DNA from: Haladaptatus pallidirubidus
Lineage (GTDB): Archaea; Halobacteriota; Halobacteria; Halobacteriales; Haladaptataceae
NCBI RefSeq assembly: GCF_020700235.1
Contig: NZ_CP085301.1
Coordinates: forward strand, 3,410,001 to 3,474,000
Direction of reading: 5' to 3'
Length of the DNA stretch: 64,000 nucleotides
Below are positions 8,053 through 16,098 of this stretch, one piece after another; within the stretch, counting starts at the first letter, position 1, and each line of letters starts with the position of its first letter. A program made the translations under genes and the position numbers. The notes under the pieces were generated by a model. It ran no database searches and was not told the DNA's origin. It saw nothing but the letters and a program-made list of their open reading frames with translations.

Positions 8053-8405
8053 ATGCCCGGAATGCCGAGCGCTTCGAACGTCAACACGTTCATGATGGCC
8101 AGCGCGTAGGTGATGGCGACGACCGAAAGCCAGCCGATAAGTGCGATTCCAATCGCGTTGCCCCATCCGCCGGGGTAGCGGAAATTGATGACCCAAATCC
8201 ACGCGACGAGGACGACTATCCAGCCGAACAGCCACCCGAGGAGGAATGCGACGATGACACCGACTATCGACCCGACGATGGCCGTGATGAGCGCGTATCC
8301 GTAGTCGTCGGTTCCCGTCACGACTCGCGCACCGATGTAGATGCCGAGCGCGCCGATAAGCAGGCTCACGACGAACCCGACAACTGACCCAGTGAGAGAT
8401 ATCAT
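8049..8405 (-). CDS. Hypothetical small membrane protein
   Basis: A protein of 118 residues that is almost wholly hydrophobic, with three or four membrane helices (about 6-28, 38-60, 60-75 and 86-108) and Gly-rich helix packing. No catalytic motif is visible and I do not recognise the family beyond a generic haloarchaeal membrane protein. It is convergent with the NDH-2-like gene, the stop codons overlapping at 8049-8052. The open frame and the hydrophobic pattern support a real gene; function is unknown. Confidence 0.7.
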   Translation of the reverse strand: MISLTGSVVGFVVSLLIGALGIYIGARVVTGTDDYGYALITAIVGSIVGVIVAFLLGWLFGWIVVLVAWIWVINFRYPGGWGNAIGIALIGWLSVVAITYALAIMNVLTFEALGIPGI

Positions 8406-8505
8406 ACGAACCGTTCTACGACGAACTTATTTTTATATGAACCGCTTGTCCCTCGGTAGGATGCGACGTGGCCGAAAGATATATTACGAATGAATCCAGC
8501 AGTAG

Positions 8506-8513
8506 CTTTAAGG
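8506..8513 (+). promoter_or_regulatory. TATA box for the small CxxC gene at 8537
   Basis: CTTTAAGG lies 31 bases before the ATG at 8537, the leaderless spacing seen elsewhere in this window. Confidence 0.45.
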
Positions 8514-8536
8514 TACTGGCCTATCCTTGCCTCACC

Positions 8537-8752
8537 ATGGCACGCGAAAACGCAATTGACACGATTTTGATGGGTGCGGTTGGAGCAGGTGCCGTCGCAG
8601 TAATCGGCACACGAGTGGTCAAATACTACCACGAACGACAGCGACGTTCGAAGCCACATGTCGTCTGCACAGACTGTGGGGAGGCGATGCCTGTCGGTGA
8701 ACTACTCGACCCGGTCATCACCTGCGGCTGTGCGACGATTCGAACGGACTGA
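8537..8752 (+). CDS. Small membrane-anchored protein with a cysteine (zinc-ribbon-like) tail
   Basis: A protein of 71 residues: a single hydrophobic helix (about 9-26) then a basic linker (YYHERQRRSK) and a cysteine-containing end with CTDCGE and TCGCA motifs, four cysteines in two pairs that could bind zinc. The ATG at 8537 is preferred over an upstream frame opening at 8468 because a TATA-like box is correctly placed 31 bases before it. Function unknown; it might tether a zinc ribbon to the inner membrane face. Confidence 0.65.
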   Translation: MARENAIDTILMGAVGAGAVAVIGTRVVKYYHERQRRSKPHVVCTDCGEAMPVGELLDPVITCGCATIRTD

Positions 8753-8802
8753 AAAAACCGCGTGCCAGACGTTCACTTTCAACAAAATCGAGCCGGGGAA
8801 CG

Positions 8803-9159
8803 TTAGACGCGGCCAAGAGTGCCGCGAAGCCCCCGCTCAGCTACTCCGATGAGGAGCAGGGCGAAGAGAGCGACGACGAGCCAGCGTCCCGTCTGGGAAC
8901 TGACCGCCTCCGCGAACAGCCCCAGCAGGTCGAAACCGACGGCCTGGCCGAGTGCGAACAACAACAACACGAAGCCGATGACCGCGAGTCCCGACATCAA
9001 GCCGGTCTTCGCGAGCCAGTTCGACGACTTCTCGTTCTTGCGACGCGCGTTCTGCGCTTGTGATTGCCGTTTCGCACCGCCCTGTCCAGCAGTTTCTTTC
9101 TGTGTGGTTCGTTGACTGCTGTCGTTACGGTCTCTATCGCCGTTTTGTGGTTGGGGCAT
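8803..9159 (-). CDS. Hypothetical membrane protein with a Gln/Asn/Lys-rich N-terminus
   Basis: A protein of 118 residues. The first 45 are hydrophilic, rich in Gln, Asn, Arg and Lys and probably disordered. Two membrane helices follow (about 50-72 and 90-108). No family was recognised. The start is an ATG at 9159; the basic segment before the first helix suggests a cytoplasmic N-terminus. Confidence 0.6.
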   Translation of the reverse strand: MPQPQNGDRDRNDSSQRTTQKETAGQGGAKRQSQAQNARRKNEKSSNWLAKTGLMSGLAVIGFVLLLFALGQAVGFDLLGLFAEAVSSQTGRWLVVALFALLLIGVAERGLRGTLGRV

Positions 9160-9291
9160 AATGAATCATCCCCGAGAGGAGAAAGAACACCCGAACCTAA
9201 AGTTATAGAGCAGTTAAACGGCATGTTACGTGGTGTCTATGGAGATTCACGGAGCAAGTATTCAGGAGCGAGACGACGTCGTGCTGACCGC

Positions 9292-9567
9292 TTACTCCAC
9301 CGACTCCGCATATCGCTCCAACTCTCCAGCCAACTCCCGCGCCTGTTCCGGCGACAACGTAACCGTGTCGGCGTGGGCGGGCAGATGCTCCAACCCCGTG
9401 TTGTCCAGTTCGAGTTGGAGCAGTACCTCGTCGGGTGCATCCTCTCCGCGTGGCGTTTTGACGTTCAAAACGCCCACGGCTTCCTCCGTCCAGCCGTGAC
9501 CTTCCGCGACGGCGTCTACGAGGTCGAACGTGGTGTAGGCGTTCACCGACAGGATGCGGTCTGGCAT
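9292..9567 (-). CDS. DUF6360 family protein
   Basis: An acidic soluble protein of 91 residues opening MPDRILSVNAYTTFDLVDA and ending in a helix with PEQARELAGELE. It matches the haloarchaeal DUF6360 family as I recall it, which is commonly encoded just 3' of the siroheme nitrite/sulfite reductase. Here the reductase stop and this start are one base apart, so the two are translationally coupled. No cysteines or catalytic motif are present; a regulatory or assembly role for the reductase is only a guess. Confidence 0.78.
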   Translation of the reverse strand: MPDRILSVNAYTTFDLVDAVAEGHGWTEEAVGVLNVKTPRGEDAPDEVLLQLELDNTGLEHLPAHADTVTLSPEQARELAGELERYAESVE

Positions 9568-9568
9568 C

Positions 9569-11347
9569 TCAGTCGTCTCCTGAAATCGCGTCGTCCGGGC
9601 TGTTCGGGGCCGGACTGGCGTCCATTGCGTCGTCCTCGGCGTACGGGTACCACGTCTTCTTCGTGTTGTGCATGTATGGGTCGTCGTAGGAGGTCTCCTC
9701 CGGCTTGGCGAGCGTTTCCAACCGGTCTTCGTGGCGGGCTTGAACGAACTCGCGGAACGTTTCGCCGTCTTCGCGTTCCTCCGCGAAGCCGCGTATCAGG
9801 TTCCGAATCGCGCCGGGAACCTCATCGGCGGCGATTCGCTCTCGAATCCACGTCGCGAAGCTCGGGTCTTTGCCGAGACCGCCGCCAACGCCGATGTCGA
9901 GGGCTTCGACCGCCTCGCCGTCTTTGCGGGTTTTCATCCCGCGCAGGCTGATGTCGGCGATTTGTGGTTGTGCGCAGGAAGCGGTACAACCCGACAGGTG
10001 GATGTGGAAGTTCTCCACGTCCTCCGGCAGTTCGACGTTGTCCCGAAGCCAGCGCGAAAGTCGCACTTGCCGGTTCTTCGTCTCCACGATAGAGAGTGAG
10101 CAGAATTCGGTTCCGGTACAGGCGATGGACCCGCGCTGGAAGGGGTGCGGGTCGGGACTGTAGCGGTCGAACAGCGGTTCGTCCAGCATCGCGTCGAGGC
10201 GGTCTTCGGGCACGTCCGTCAGGATGATGTTCTGCCGTTGGGTGAGTCGGGCCTCGCCGGAACCGTATTTCGTGGCGATGTCGGCCATCTCGATCATGTC
10301 CTCCGCGCCGACGCGTCCGACGAGGACGTTCAGGCCGACGTAGTAGTTTCCGTCGGGTTGTTCGTGGACGCCGACGTGATCCGCGTGCCCGTGGTCGTCC
10401 GGAACTCCGGCGTTGTACGAATACTCCTCGCGGAGGTCGTCGCCCGCCGTTTTGAGGTAGAAATCGACGTACTCCTCCTGTAACACCTTTCGAATCTTCT
10501 CCGGACCCCACTCGTCCACGAGGAACTTGATGCGGGCGCGACGGCGATTCTCGCGGTTGCCGTAGTCGCGGAACAGTCCGGAGAGACCGCCCAAGACCGG
10601 AACGACTTCGTCCGGTTCGGCGAACACGTCGATATCTCGCGCGAAGCGCGCTTCGCGCCCGGCGAGTCCGCCGCCGACGCGGACATTGAATCCACGAACC
10701 GTTTCGCCGTCGATCTCCTTCTCGGCAGGTTCGATGCCGATGTCGTTGATGTCGCCCTGTCCGCAGCCTTCCCGGCAGCCGGTGACGGATACCTTCCACT
10801 TCCGGGGAAGATTCGCGTATTCGGGATTGCCTTTGAAGTTCTCGTTCAAATCCTTGACGACGGGGAGGGCATCCACGAATTCGCGTTCGTCCTTGCCCGC
10901 GACCGGACAGCCGACGATGTTGCGCCACGAGTCGCCACAGGCCTGCTTGGTCGAGAGTCCCGCGTCCTCCAATCGTTCCCAGATTTTCGGCACGTCCTCG
11001 ATGTTTATCCAGTGGAGTTGTACCGCCTGTCGCGTCGTCACGTCGGCGTAGCCGTTTCCGAATTCCGGATTTTCGGCCGGACCGACGGCGAAATCGCGCG
11101 CGATTTCGCCGATAACTCGCAGTTGTCCGGGTTCGAGGACGCCGCTCGGCGGCCCGATTCGCATCATGAAGTAGCTCTCTTGGCCGTCGCGCTGGTGGTA
11201 CAGCCCCCACCATTTGAACCGCTCGAACCACGCGTCGTGCTCGTCGTCCGGAATGGCGTCCCAGCCCTCCTCGGCGAATCGGAGCATGTGTTCCCGTATC
11301 TCCTCGCCGTACACCTCGTCCTTCCATTTCTCCACGTCTGTCGGCAT
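9569..11347 (-). CDS. Siroheme-dependent nitrite/sulfite reductase (ferredoxin type)
   Basis: A protein of 592 residues in the NirA/Sir family, which catalyses six-electron reduction of nitrite to ammonia or sulfite to sulfide. The 4Fe-4S/siroheme ligands are seen as C-X5-C in ACTGTEFCSL and C-X3-C in GCTASCAQ. The two ferrodoxin-like half domains are both present (TTRQAVQLHWI in the first, LTQRQNIILTDV in the second). The start MPTDVEKW at 11347 is preferred to one seven codons upstream. Substrate cannot be settled from sequence: neighbouring siroheme synthesis fits both, and no nitrate reductase is in view, whereas cysteine synthase is encoded about 19 kb away. A nearby ferredoxin (15802-16098) could be the donor. 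Confidence 0.92.
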   Translation of the reverse strand: MPTDVEKWKDEVYGEEIREHMLRFAEEGWDAIPDDEHDAWFERFKWWGLYHQRDGQESYFMMRIGPPSGVLEPGQLRVIGEIARDFAVGPAENPEFGNGYADVTTRQAVQLHWINIEDVPKIWERLEDAGLSTKQACGDSWRNIVGCPVAGKDEREFVDALPVVKDLNENFKGNPEYANLPRKWKVSVTGCREGCGQGDINDIGIEPAEKEIDGETVRGFNVRVGGGLAGREARFARDIDVFAEPDEVVPVLGGLSGLFRDYGNRENRRRARIKFLVDEWGPEKIRKVLQEEYVDFYLKTAGDDLREEYSYNAGVPDDHGHADHVGVHEQPDGNYYVGLNVLVGRVGAEDMIEMADIATKYGSGEARLTQRQNIILTDVPEDRLDAMLDEPLFDRYSPDPHPFQRGSIACTGTEFCSLSIVETKNRQVRLSRWLRDNVELPEDVENFHIHLSGCTASCAQPQIADISLRGMKTRKDGEAVEALDIGVGGGLGKDPSFATWIRERIAADEVPGAIRNLIRGFAEEREDGETFREFVQARHEDRLETLAKPEETSYDDPYMHNTKKTWYPYAEDDAMDASPAPNSPDDAISGDD

Positions 11348-11482
11348 GGGACATCGTACAGAATCCACCCGTAAACCCCCGCGCTCCGCGTCAATGTCCG
11401 CCGGGGGTCGGGAATACCGGCAAGAATCGCGGCGACGTGCGACGCGAGAACTGGACGACGGATGGATGTGACGGTAGATGGA

Positions 11483-11785
11483 TTATTTCGGGGAGTGGAC
11501 GCCCTCGACTGCGACGGAGCGGAAACGGCTTTCACCCATCTTTCCAACTTGGAGCCAGCCCGTCGTCCCGCGTTCGCCACAGCCGATACACTGTCCCCCG
11601 GCGCGGGCTTCGACCCGGCGCCCATCGACCCCCACGTCGGTGAACACTTCGACGACGAAAAAGGCGACCCCGCAGTCGCAGATGTCGTGGCGAGCGAGCT
11701 TCCAGACGTTGCTCACGCCGACGATTCGGGTGTTGTTCACGTTCACCCACGCGCCCTCGTCCAGCGTGCGAACCGCGATAACCAT
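11483..11785 (-). CDS. Hypothetical cysteine-pair protein in the siroheme locus
   Basis: A protein of 100 residues, MVIAVRTLDEGAWVNVNNT at the start, with CDCG and CIGCG pairs at about 35-38 and 66-70 that could form a metal site. No family was recognised. It lies on the reductase strand, about 135 bases upstream of that gene and possibly in the same transcript. The regular spacing of the cysteine pairs supports a real gene. Confidence 0.55.
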   Translation of the reverse strand: MVIAVRTLDEGAWVNVNNTRIVGVSNVWKLARHDICDCGVAFFVVEVFTDVGVDGRRVEARAGGQCIGCGERGTTGWLQVGKMGESRFRSVAVEGVHSPK

Positions 11786-12022
11786 ATCGCAATATCGGGC
11801 TGCCCGCGACCTGAACGCGTCGGCAGTCGCAATCCACGCCGCGTCGGATGACGCGTCACAGCGGGCTGAACTGCCGATTTCGGTTCCGTATCGACATAAA
11901 ATCCGAAAACAGCCAGCTCGCGGATGTCAGAGATACCCTCGAATGTTACCGTAACGTGGGAGCATCGGCTGGTATTACGCCAAGACGCACCGTTTAGGAG
12001 TCGTACCGTAAACCGAGGGGTG

Positions 12023-12112
12023 ATGAGAAGAAACGACAGCGACGAACGTTGGTTCCTCCGCGACGCAGTCGCGGAACCGGCGAATCGGGAGGTGGCGCGA
12101 CGTGAGCGATAG
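12023..12112 (+). CDS. Candidate 29-residue microprotein heading the siroheme operon
   Basis: The short frame opens with an ATG after GAGGGGTG, a Shine-Dalgarno-like stretch, and encodes MRRNDSDERWFLRDAVAEPA plus nine more residues. Its stop (TAG, 12110-12112) overlaps the GTG start of the next small gene (12102) in another frame. The tight overlap, continuing into the CbiX gene, supports a translated leader-like peptide. Conservation is not known to me, so this may be only a spacer. Confidence 0.4.
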   Translation: MRRNDSDERWFLRDAVAEPANREVARRER

Positions 12113-12227
12113 ACAAGAAACCGACCATCTGGAGGACGTTCCGGACGGGAGCGGCTGTACCGAAATCTGGGAACACCTCTCGGAGCGTCGAGACGCGGAC
12201 GAAGAGGAGGAAACGGTCGAAGAATGA
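12102..12227 (+). CDS. 41-residue microprotein coupled to the CbiX gene
   Basis: It starts with GTG at 12102 and ends TGA at 12225-12227, overlapping the ATG of the CbiX gene at 12224 in the classical ATGA coupling. The product is acidic, with a central PDGSGCTEIWEHLSERR segment that I recall as common in haloarchaeal short proteins. The single cysteine and amphipathic helix hint at a metal-handling or partner-binding peptide, but function is unknown. The strict four-base overlap is the main argument that it is translated. Confidence 0.65.
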   Translation: MSDRQETDHLEDVPDGSGCTEIWEHLSERRDADEEEETVEE

Positions 12228-13897
12228 GGAGCTCTGCACTCGTACTGGTCGGGCACGGGTCGCATCTCGACCCGAAATCCGCCCGACCGCTGTACGACCA
12301 CGCCGACGAAATCCGCTCGCGGGGCGTTTTCGACGCCGTCCACGAGGCGTTTTGGAAGGAAGCGCCGTCGCCCCGCGAAGTGCTCCGAACCGTCGAACAG
12401 GACGAAGTGTACGTCGTCCCGCTGTTCACCAGCGAGGGGTATTTCACCGAACAGGTGATTCCGCGCGAACTCCGAATCGCGGACGATTGGAACCTCGACG
12501 TGGACAAATCGGTGCGGTACACCGACCCCGTCGGCACGCACGAGGCGATGACGGCGGTCATCGCCCGGCGTGCCGAGCGCGTGACCGGAAAGCCCGAAAT
12601 CGGTTCCGGCGTCGGACTCGCGGTCGTCGGACACGGCACCGAGCGCAACGAAAACAGCGCCATCTCGACGCAAACCCACGCAGACCGCCTCCGAAAGCAG
12701 GGGCGGTTTGACGAGGTTCGAGCGCTGTTCATGGACGAAGCACCGCGAATCGACGACCTCACCGACCGTTTCGAGAGCGACGAACTCGTCGTCGTTCCGC
12801 TGTTCATCGCGGACGGCTACCACACGCAGGAAGACATTCCGGAGGACATCGGGTTGACCGACGACGCACACGCTGGCTACTACGTTCCCGCCGAAGTGGA
12901 CGGCAAAACCGTCTGGTACGCCGGAGCGGTCGGAACGGAGCCGCTGATCGCGGACGTTGTTCTCGAACGCGCGGGGGATGCGGGGGCCGAAATAGAAGCA
13001 TCGGAAACCGGAGTCGAAACGGGGAACGTTCAAAAATCGGAGCATTCGACGTTCGACCACCGCCGTACATTTTTGCGGTGGCTGGAAGGCACGAACCACC
13101 CAGTTTCGGAACGCGACAACGAACCGGACACGAAGAGCGGAATCGAAAAAACGTGGGGTGAACTCTCGATCACCGTCCGTTTGATCGATGCTGCGGAACG
13201 CGAATACGAGGTTCGCCACGTCGAAGACCGCGACGAAGACAGCTCGGCTCTCGAAACCTACCGCGACCCGACCGCGGTACGCGACCTGTCGCGGTTCACC
13301 GACGGTGGCGACTACCGCCCGCTACGAACAGCCCCGAATCTGCCGACCGGGTGGTCGTTCGAAACGGAGAATCCGGACGAACTGTATCGGGTCGTGGATT
13401 GGGTGTATCCCGCGGCGGTGACCAACTGGAACCGGGAACGCGAAGACGCTCTCGACGTGACTCATTTCGTGGAAACGGCAGACCGCCAAACGGGGATGTA
13501 CGCGGAAATCGGGAATATAGACGAGGACGCGCTGGAAAACGCGGTCGCGGCCTGCTGTTCCGACTCGCAATGTCTCAAACGCCGGGAGTGGGATGCGAGC
13601 GAAAGCGAGGAAATCGACGTTCCGCGCGGCGACGGCGAGTTTCCGTGTCGGGAGCCGTGTTCGTTGTTCGTCGCCGCGGTGCGGGAATTTCTGGCGACCG
13701 AACGGGGGGATCGGGAAAACGAATTCGGGGACGAAGACGAACCGAGATTCGAGCAATCGGAGCGCGACGCGGACGAGCGACCGGCGTTCGTGGACGGTAC
13801 CGCGGAGTCGTCCGTCCGCGACGGCGACGTGAGCGACCCCGCGAACCGTTACCGGGCGCGCTATCGCCGCGCGAAGCGGTTCGCAGAGGAGCGATGA
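12224..13897 (+). CDS. CbiX-type sirohydrochlorin chelatase with DR2241-like iron-sulfur C-terminus
   Basis: A protein of 557 residues with two tandem CbiX-like halves. Each carries a chelatase GHG motif (LVGHGSHLDP at about 6-15 and VVGHGTERNE at about 130-139) and a VVPLF strand near its end. The region after residue 290 resembles DR2241 family proteins. It ends with four or five cysteines (CCSDSQC at about 445 and CREPC about 25 residues later) that fit the iron-sulfur domain of that family. It probably inserts Fe2+ (or Co2+) into sirohydrochlorin. It is followed 4 bases later by the uroporphyrinogen methyltransferase gene, which supports siroheme synthesis. The iron-sulfur end may sense redox or iron state. 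Confidence 0.88.
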   Translation: MRSSALVLVGHGSHLDPKSARPLYDHADEIRSRGVFDAVHEAFWKEAPSPREVLRTVEQDEVYVVPLFTSEGYFTEQVIPRELRIADDWNLDVDKSVRYTDPVGTHEAMTAVIARRAERVTGKPEIGSGVGLAVVGHGTERNENSAISTQTHADRLRKQGRFDEVRALFMDEAPRIDDLTDRFESDELVVVPLFIADGYHTQEDIPEDIGLTDDAHAGYYVPAEVDGKTVWYAGAVGTEPLIADVVLERAGDAGAEIEASETGVETGNVQKSEHSTFDHRRTFLRWLEGTNHPVSERDNEPDTKSGIEKTWGELSITVRLIDAAEREYEVRHVEDRDEDSSALETYRDPTAVRDLSRFTDGGDYRPLRTAPNLPTGWSFETENPDELYRVVDWVYPAAVTNWNREREDALDVTHFVETADRQTGMYAEIGNIDEDALENAVAACCSDSQCLKRREWDASESEEIDVPRGDGEFPCREPCSLFVAAVREFLATERGDRENEFGDEDEPRFEQSERDADERPAFVDGTAESSVRDGDVSDPANRYRARYRRAKRFAEER

Positions 13898-13901
13898 TAC
13901 G

Positions 13902-14729
13902 ATGCACACAGGAACAGTTTATCTGGTCGGTGCAGGACCGGGCGACCCGGAACTGCTGACGGTAAAGGCACGCAAACTACTCGACGCGGCGGACGCGGTT
14001 CTCCACGATCGGTTGGCCGACGACCGAATCGTGGACTCCTGTTCGGACGCCGCCGAAATCGTTTCGGTCGGAAAGCGACCCGGCCCCGACGGCGAGCGAA
14101 CCACGCAGGAAGAGATTCATCACCTGATGGTTCGGAAGGCGCGCGAAGGGAAGGATGTGGTTCGACTGAAAGGGGGCGACCCGACGGTGTTCGGCCGCGG
14201 CGGCGAGGAGGCGGAGCACCTCGCTGCCGCCGGAATCGACTTCGAAATCGTCCCCGGCATCACGAGCGCCGTCGCGGGGCCGGGAGTCGCGGGCATTCCG
14301 GTCACGCACCGCGACCACGCGTCCTGCGTCACCGTCCTGACAGGCCACGAAGACCCGACGAAACCGGAGAGCGCGCTCGACTGGAACGCGCTTTCCGCCA
14401 CCGTACGGGCGGGCGGAACGCTCGTCATCCTGATGGGGGTCGGCAGACTTCCGGACAACGTGGCCGCGCTTCGGGCTGGCGGGGTTCCGGAAGATACCCC
14501 GGTCGCGATGGTCGAACGGGCGACCCGCGACGAGGAGTTCACCGTCACCGGAACGCTCGGAACCATCGTGGAGCGTCGGGACGAAGTCGGTATCGAACCA
14601 CCCGCGGTAACCGTCGTCGGCGATGTGGTGAACGTTCGTGACAGGGTCGTCGAGTACCTCCAAGGCGCGCCGTCGGTGGGATTCGCCCCCGCGCCCGAGA
14701 CGGCCGTCTCCGACAGAGGTGTCGAGTAA
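13902..14729 (+). CDS. cobA: Uroporphyrinogen-III C-methyltransferase
   Basis: A protein of 275 residues of the SUMT/CobA family, which uses two S-adenosylmethionines to turn uroporphyrinogen III into precorrin-2. It has the family N-terminus VYLVGAGPGDPELLT, the substrate loop VVRLKGGDPTVFGRGGEEAE, and VPGITSA. It lies between the chelatase gene and a TrpD-like gene, whose ATG (14729) overlaps this stop by one base. The product is shared by siroheme and cobalamin routes; with precorrin-2 dehydrogenase nearby, siroheme is the expected end product. Confidence 0.96.
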   Translation: MHTGTVYLVGAGPGDPELLTVKARKLLDAADAVLHDRLADDRIVDSCSDAAEIVSVGKRPGPDGERTTQEEIHHLMVRKAREGKDVVRLKGGDPTVFGRGGEEAEHLAAAGIDFEIVPGITSAVAGPGVAGIPVTHRDHASCVTVLTGHEDPTKPESALDWNALSATVRAGGTLVILMGVGRLPDNVAALRAGGVPEDTPVAMVERATRDEEFTVTGTLGTIVERRDEVGIEPPAVTVVGDVVNVRDRVVEYLQGAPSVGFAPAPETAVSDRGVE

Positions 14730-15805
14730 TGGCGCAGAAGGAGTTGCGAGATTTGATGTCGCAGGTCGGCTCCGGCCCGAAATCCGCCGAGGACATGAGC
14801 TACGAGCAGGCGTACTCCGCCTTCGAACGAATCCTCTCCGGCGACGCCGACCCGACCGCACTCGGCGGGTTTTGGCTTGCGAACCGCTGGAAACGCAACA
14901 CGCCCGAGGAATTGGCCGGATTCCTCGACGCCATGCGGGAGAATTCGGTCGAAGTCGCGTCGTCGGAGGCGGTCGCTTCCCCCGACGCGACTCCGGTTGA
15001 CTGCGGGGCGAACTACGACGGCAAGCGCGAAACGGCACTGCTCGGCGTGGCGGCGGGGTTAGTTTCGGCCGCCTCGGGGATACCCGTCGTCGTCCACAGC
15101 GGCGACCGAGTTCCGATGTCCGAGGGATGTGCGTATCGACACGTCCTGTCGGAACTCGGCGTCGAAACCGACCTCGAACCCGAGGAAAGCGCGAAGATGG
15201 TCGATTCGGTCGGCTTCGGATTCTACGACCAATCGCGGTTCAACCCCGACGTCTATGCGCTCCTCGACCGTCGCTCCGCGGTCGGCGTCCGGACGTTCAT
15301 TAACACCGTGGAGACGTTAGCGAACCCCGCCGACGCGCGGGTTCACCTCGGCAGTTTCTACCACCTTTCCTTCGCGAAACGAATCATCGACACGCTCCGG
15401 GAGAGTCGAACCTCGACAGTCGAACGCGCCATCCTGTTCCAGGGGTTGGAAGGCTACGACGACGTTCGACCGGGATACACGAAAGTCGCCGAGTGGAACG
15501 AGGCGACGGGAGAAGAGGGCGAGTTAACCGACTACGAAATCGAAACCGCGAACTACGGCATGTCGTTCGAGCGCGACGACCTCGAAGTCGAATCCGTCGC
15601 CGAGGACTCCGCGCGAATCACCGAATCCGTGCTTTCGGGCGAGCGCGACGACCGCTTCGCCGACGCGGTCGCGCTCAACGCGGCGTTCAGAATCTACGCC
15701 GGGGGCGGCGCGGAGTCGCTCGATGACGGTCTGGAGACGGCGAGGAGGACGATTGCGGACGGGGAGGCGCTCGAATCCCTTTCGGAATTGCGGAGGGTAT
15801 CGTGA
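14729..15805 (+). CDS. TrpD-like (anthranilate phosphoribosyltransferase family) protein lacking the usual PRPP loop
   Basis: A protein of 358 residues with the helical N-terminal domain and alpha/beta domain of the TrpD family. Recognisable landmarks are LGGFWLANRWKRNTPEELAG near 50, VVVHSGDRVP near 120, and RTFINTVETLANPADARVH near 190. The canonical glycine-rich GTGGD loop is replaced by DCGANYDGK, so ordinary tryptophan biosynthesis is unlikely. This is closer to the YbiB/TrpD2 type. Its start overlaps the methyltransferase stop and its stop overlaps the ferredoxin start, so it belongs to the siroheme operon. Its role there is unknown. Confidence 0.8.
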   Translation: MAQKELRDLMSQVGSGPKSAEDMSYEQAYSAFERILSGDADPTALGGFWLANRWKRNTPEELAGFLDAMRENSVEVASSEAVASPDATPVDCGANYDGKRETALLGVAAGLVSAASGIPVVVHSGDRVPMSEGCAYRHVLSELGVETDLEPEESAKMVDSVGFGFYDQSRFNPDVYALLDRRSAVGVRTFINTVETLANPADARVHLGSFYHLSFAKRIIDTLRESRTSTVERAILFQGLEGYDDVRPGYTKVAEWNEATGEEGELTDYEIETANYGMSFERDDLEVESVAEDSARITESVLSGERDDRFADAVALNAAFRIYAGGGAESLDDGLETARRTIADGEALESLSELRRVS

Positions 15806-16098
15806 CGAATGCGCCGCCGGTTGCGGAGAAGCCATACAAGATCGTCTTCGAGGGCGGGCGCTGTTTCGGCGCTGGAAAATGCGCCGAGGTGGCGGACAAC
15901 TGGGAGATGGATTTTTCGACCGGATTGGGAGCGCCGAAAACGTACTTCGTCGGCGAGGATGAACTCGACGAAAACGTCCGCGCCGCGGAGGTCTGCCCGG
16001 CAAAAAAGGACGCCGGAGTCATTCACGTCATCGACCGGAAAACCGGCGACGAAATCGCGCCGAACCCGCACGGCGACGGAACCGTTAGTCTCGATTGA
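15802..16098 (+). CDS. Ferredoxin with a single three-cysteine cluster site
   Basis: A protein of 98 residues beginning at GTG 15802, which overlaps the TGA of the TrpD-like gene. The cluster motif is C-X5-C (RCFGAGKC) and a distant CP (AAEVCPAKK), giving only three cysteines. This pattern fits 3Fe-4S monocluster ferredoxins. Given its place in the operon it is a candidate electron donor to the siroheme reductase at 9569-11347, but no experiment supports that. Its 3' end overlaps the convergent precorrin-2 dehydrogenase gene by 14 bases. Confidence 0.82.
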   Translation: MTNAPPVAEKPYKIVFEGGRCFGAGKCAEVADNWEMDFSTGLGAPKTYFVGEDELDENVRAAEVCPAKKDAGVIHVIDRKTGDEIAPNPHGDGTVSLD

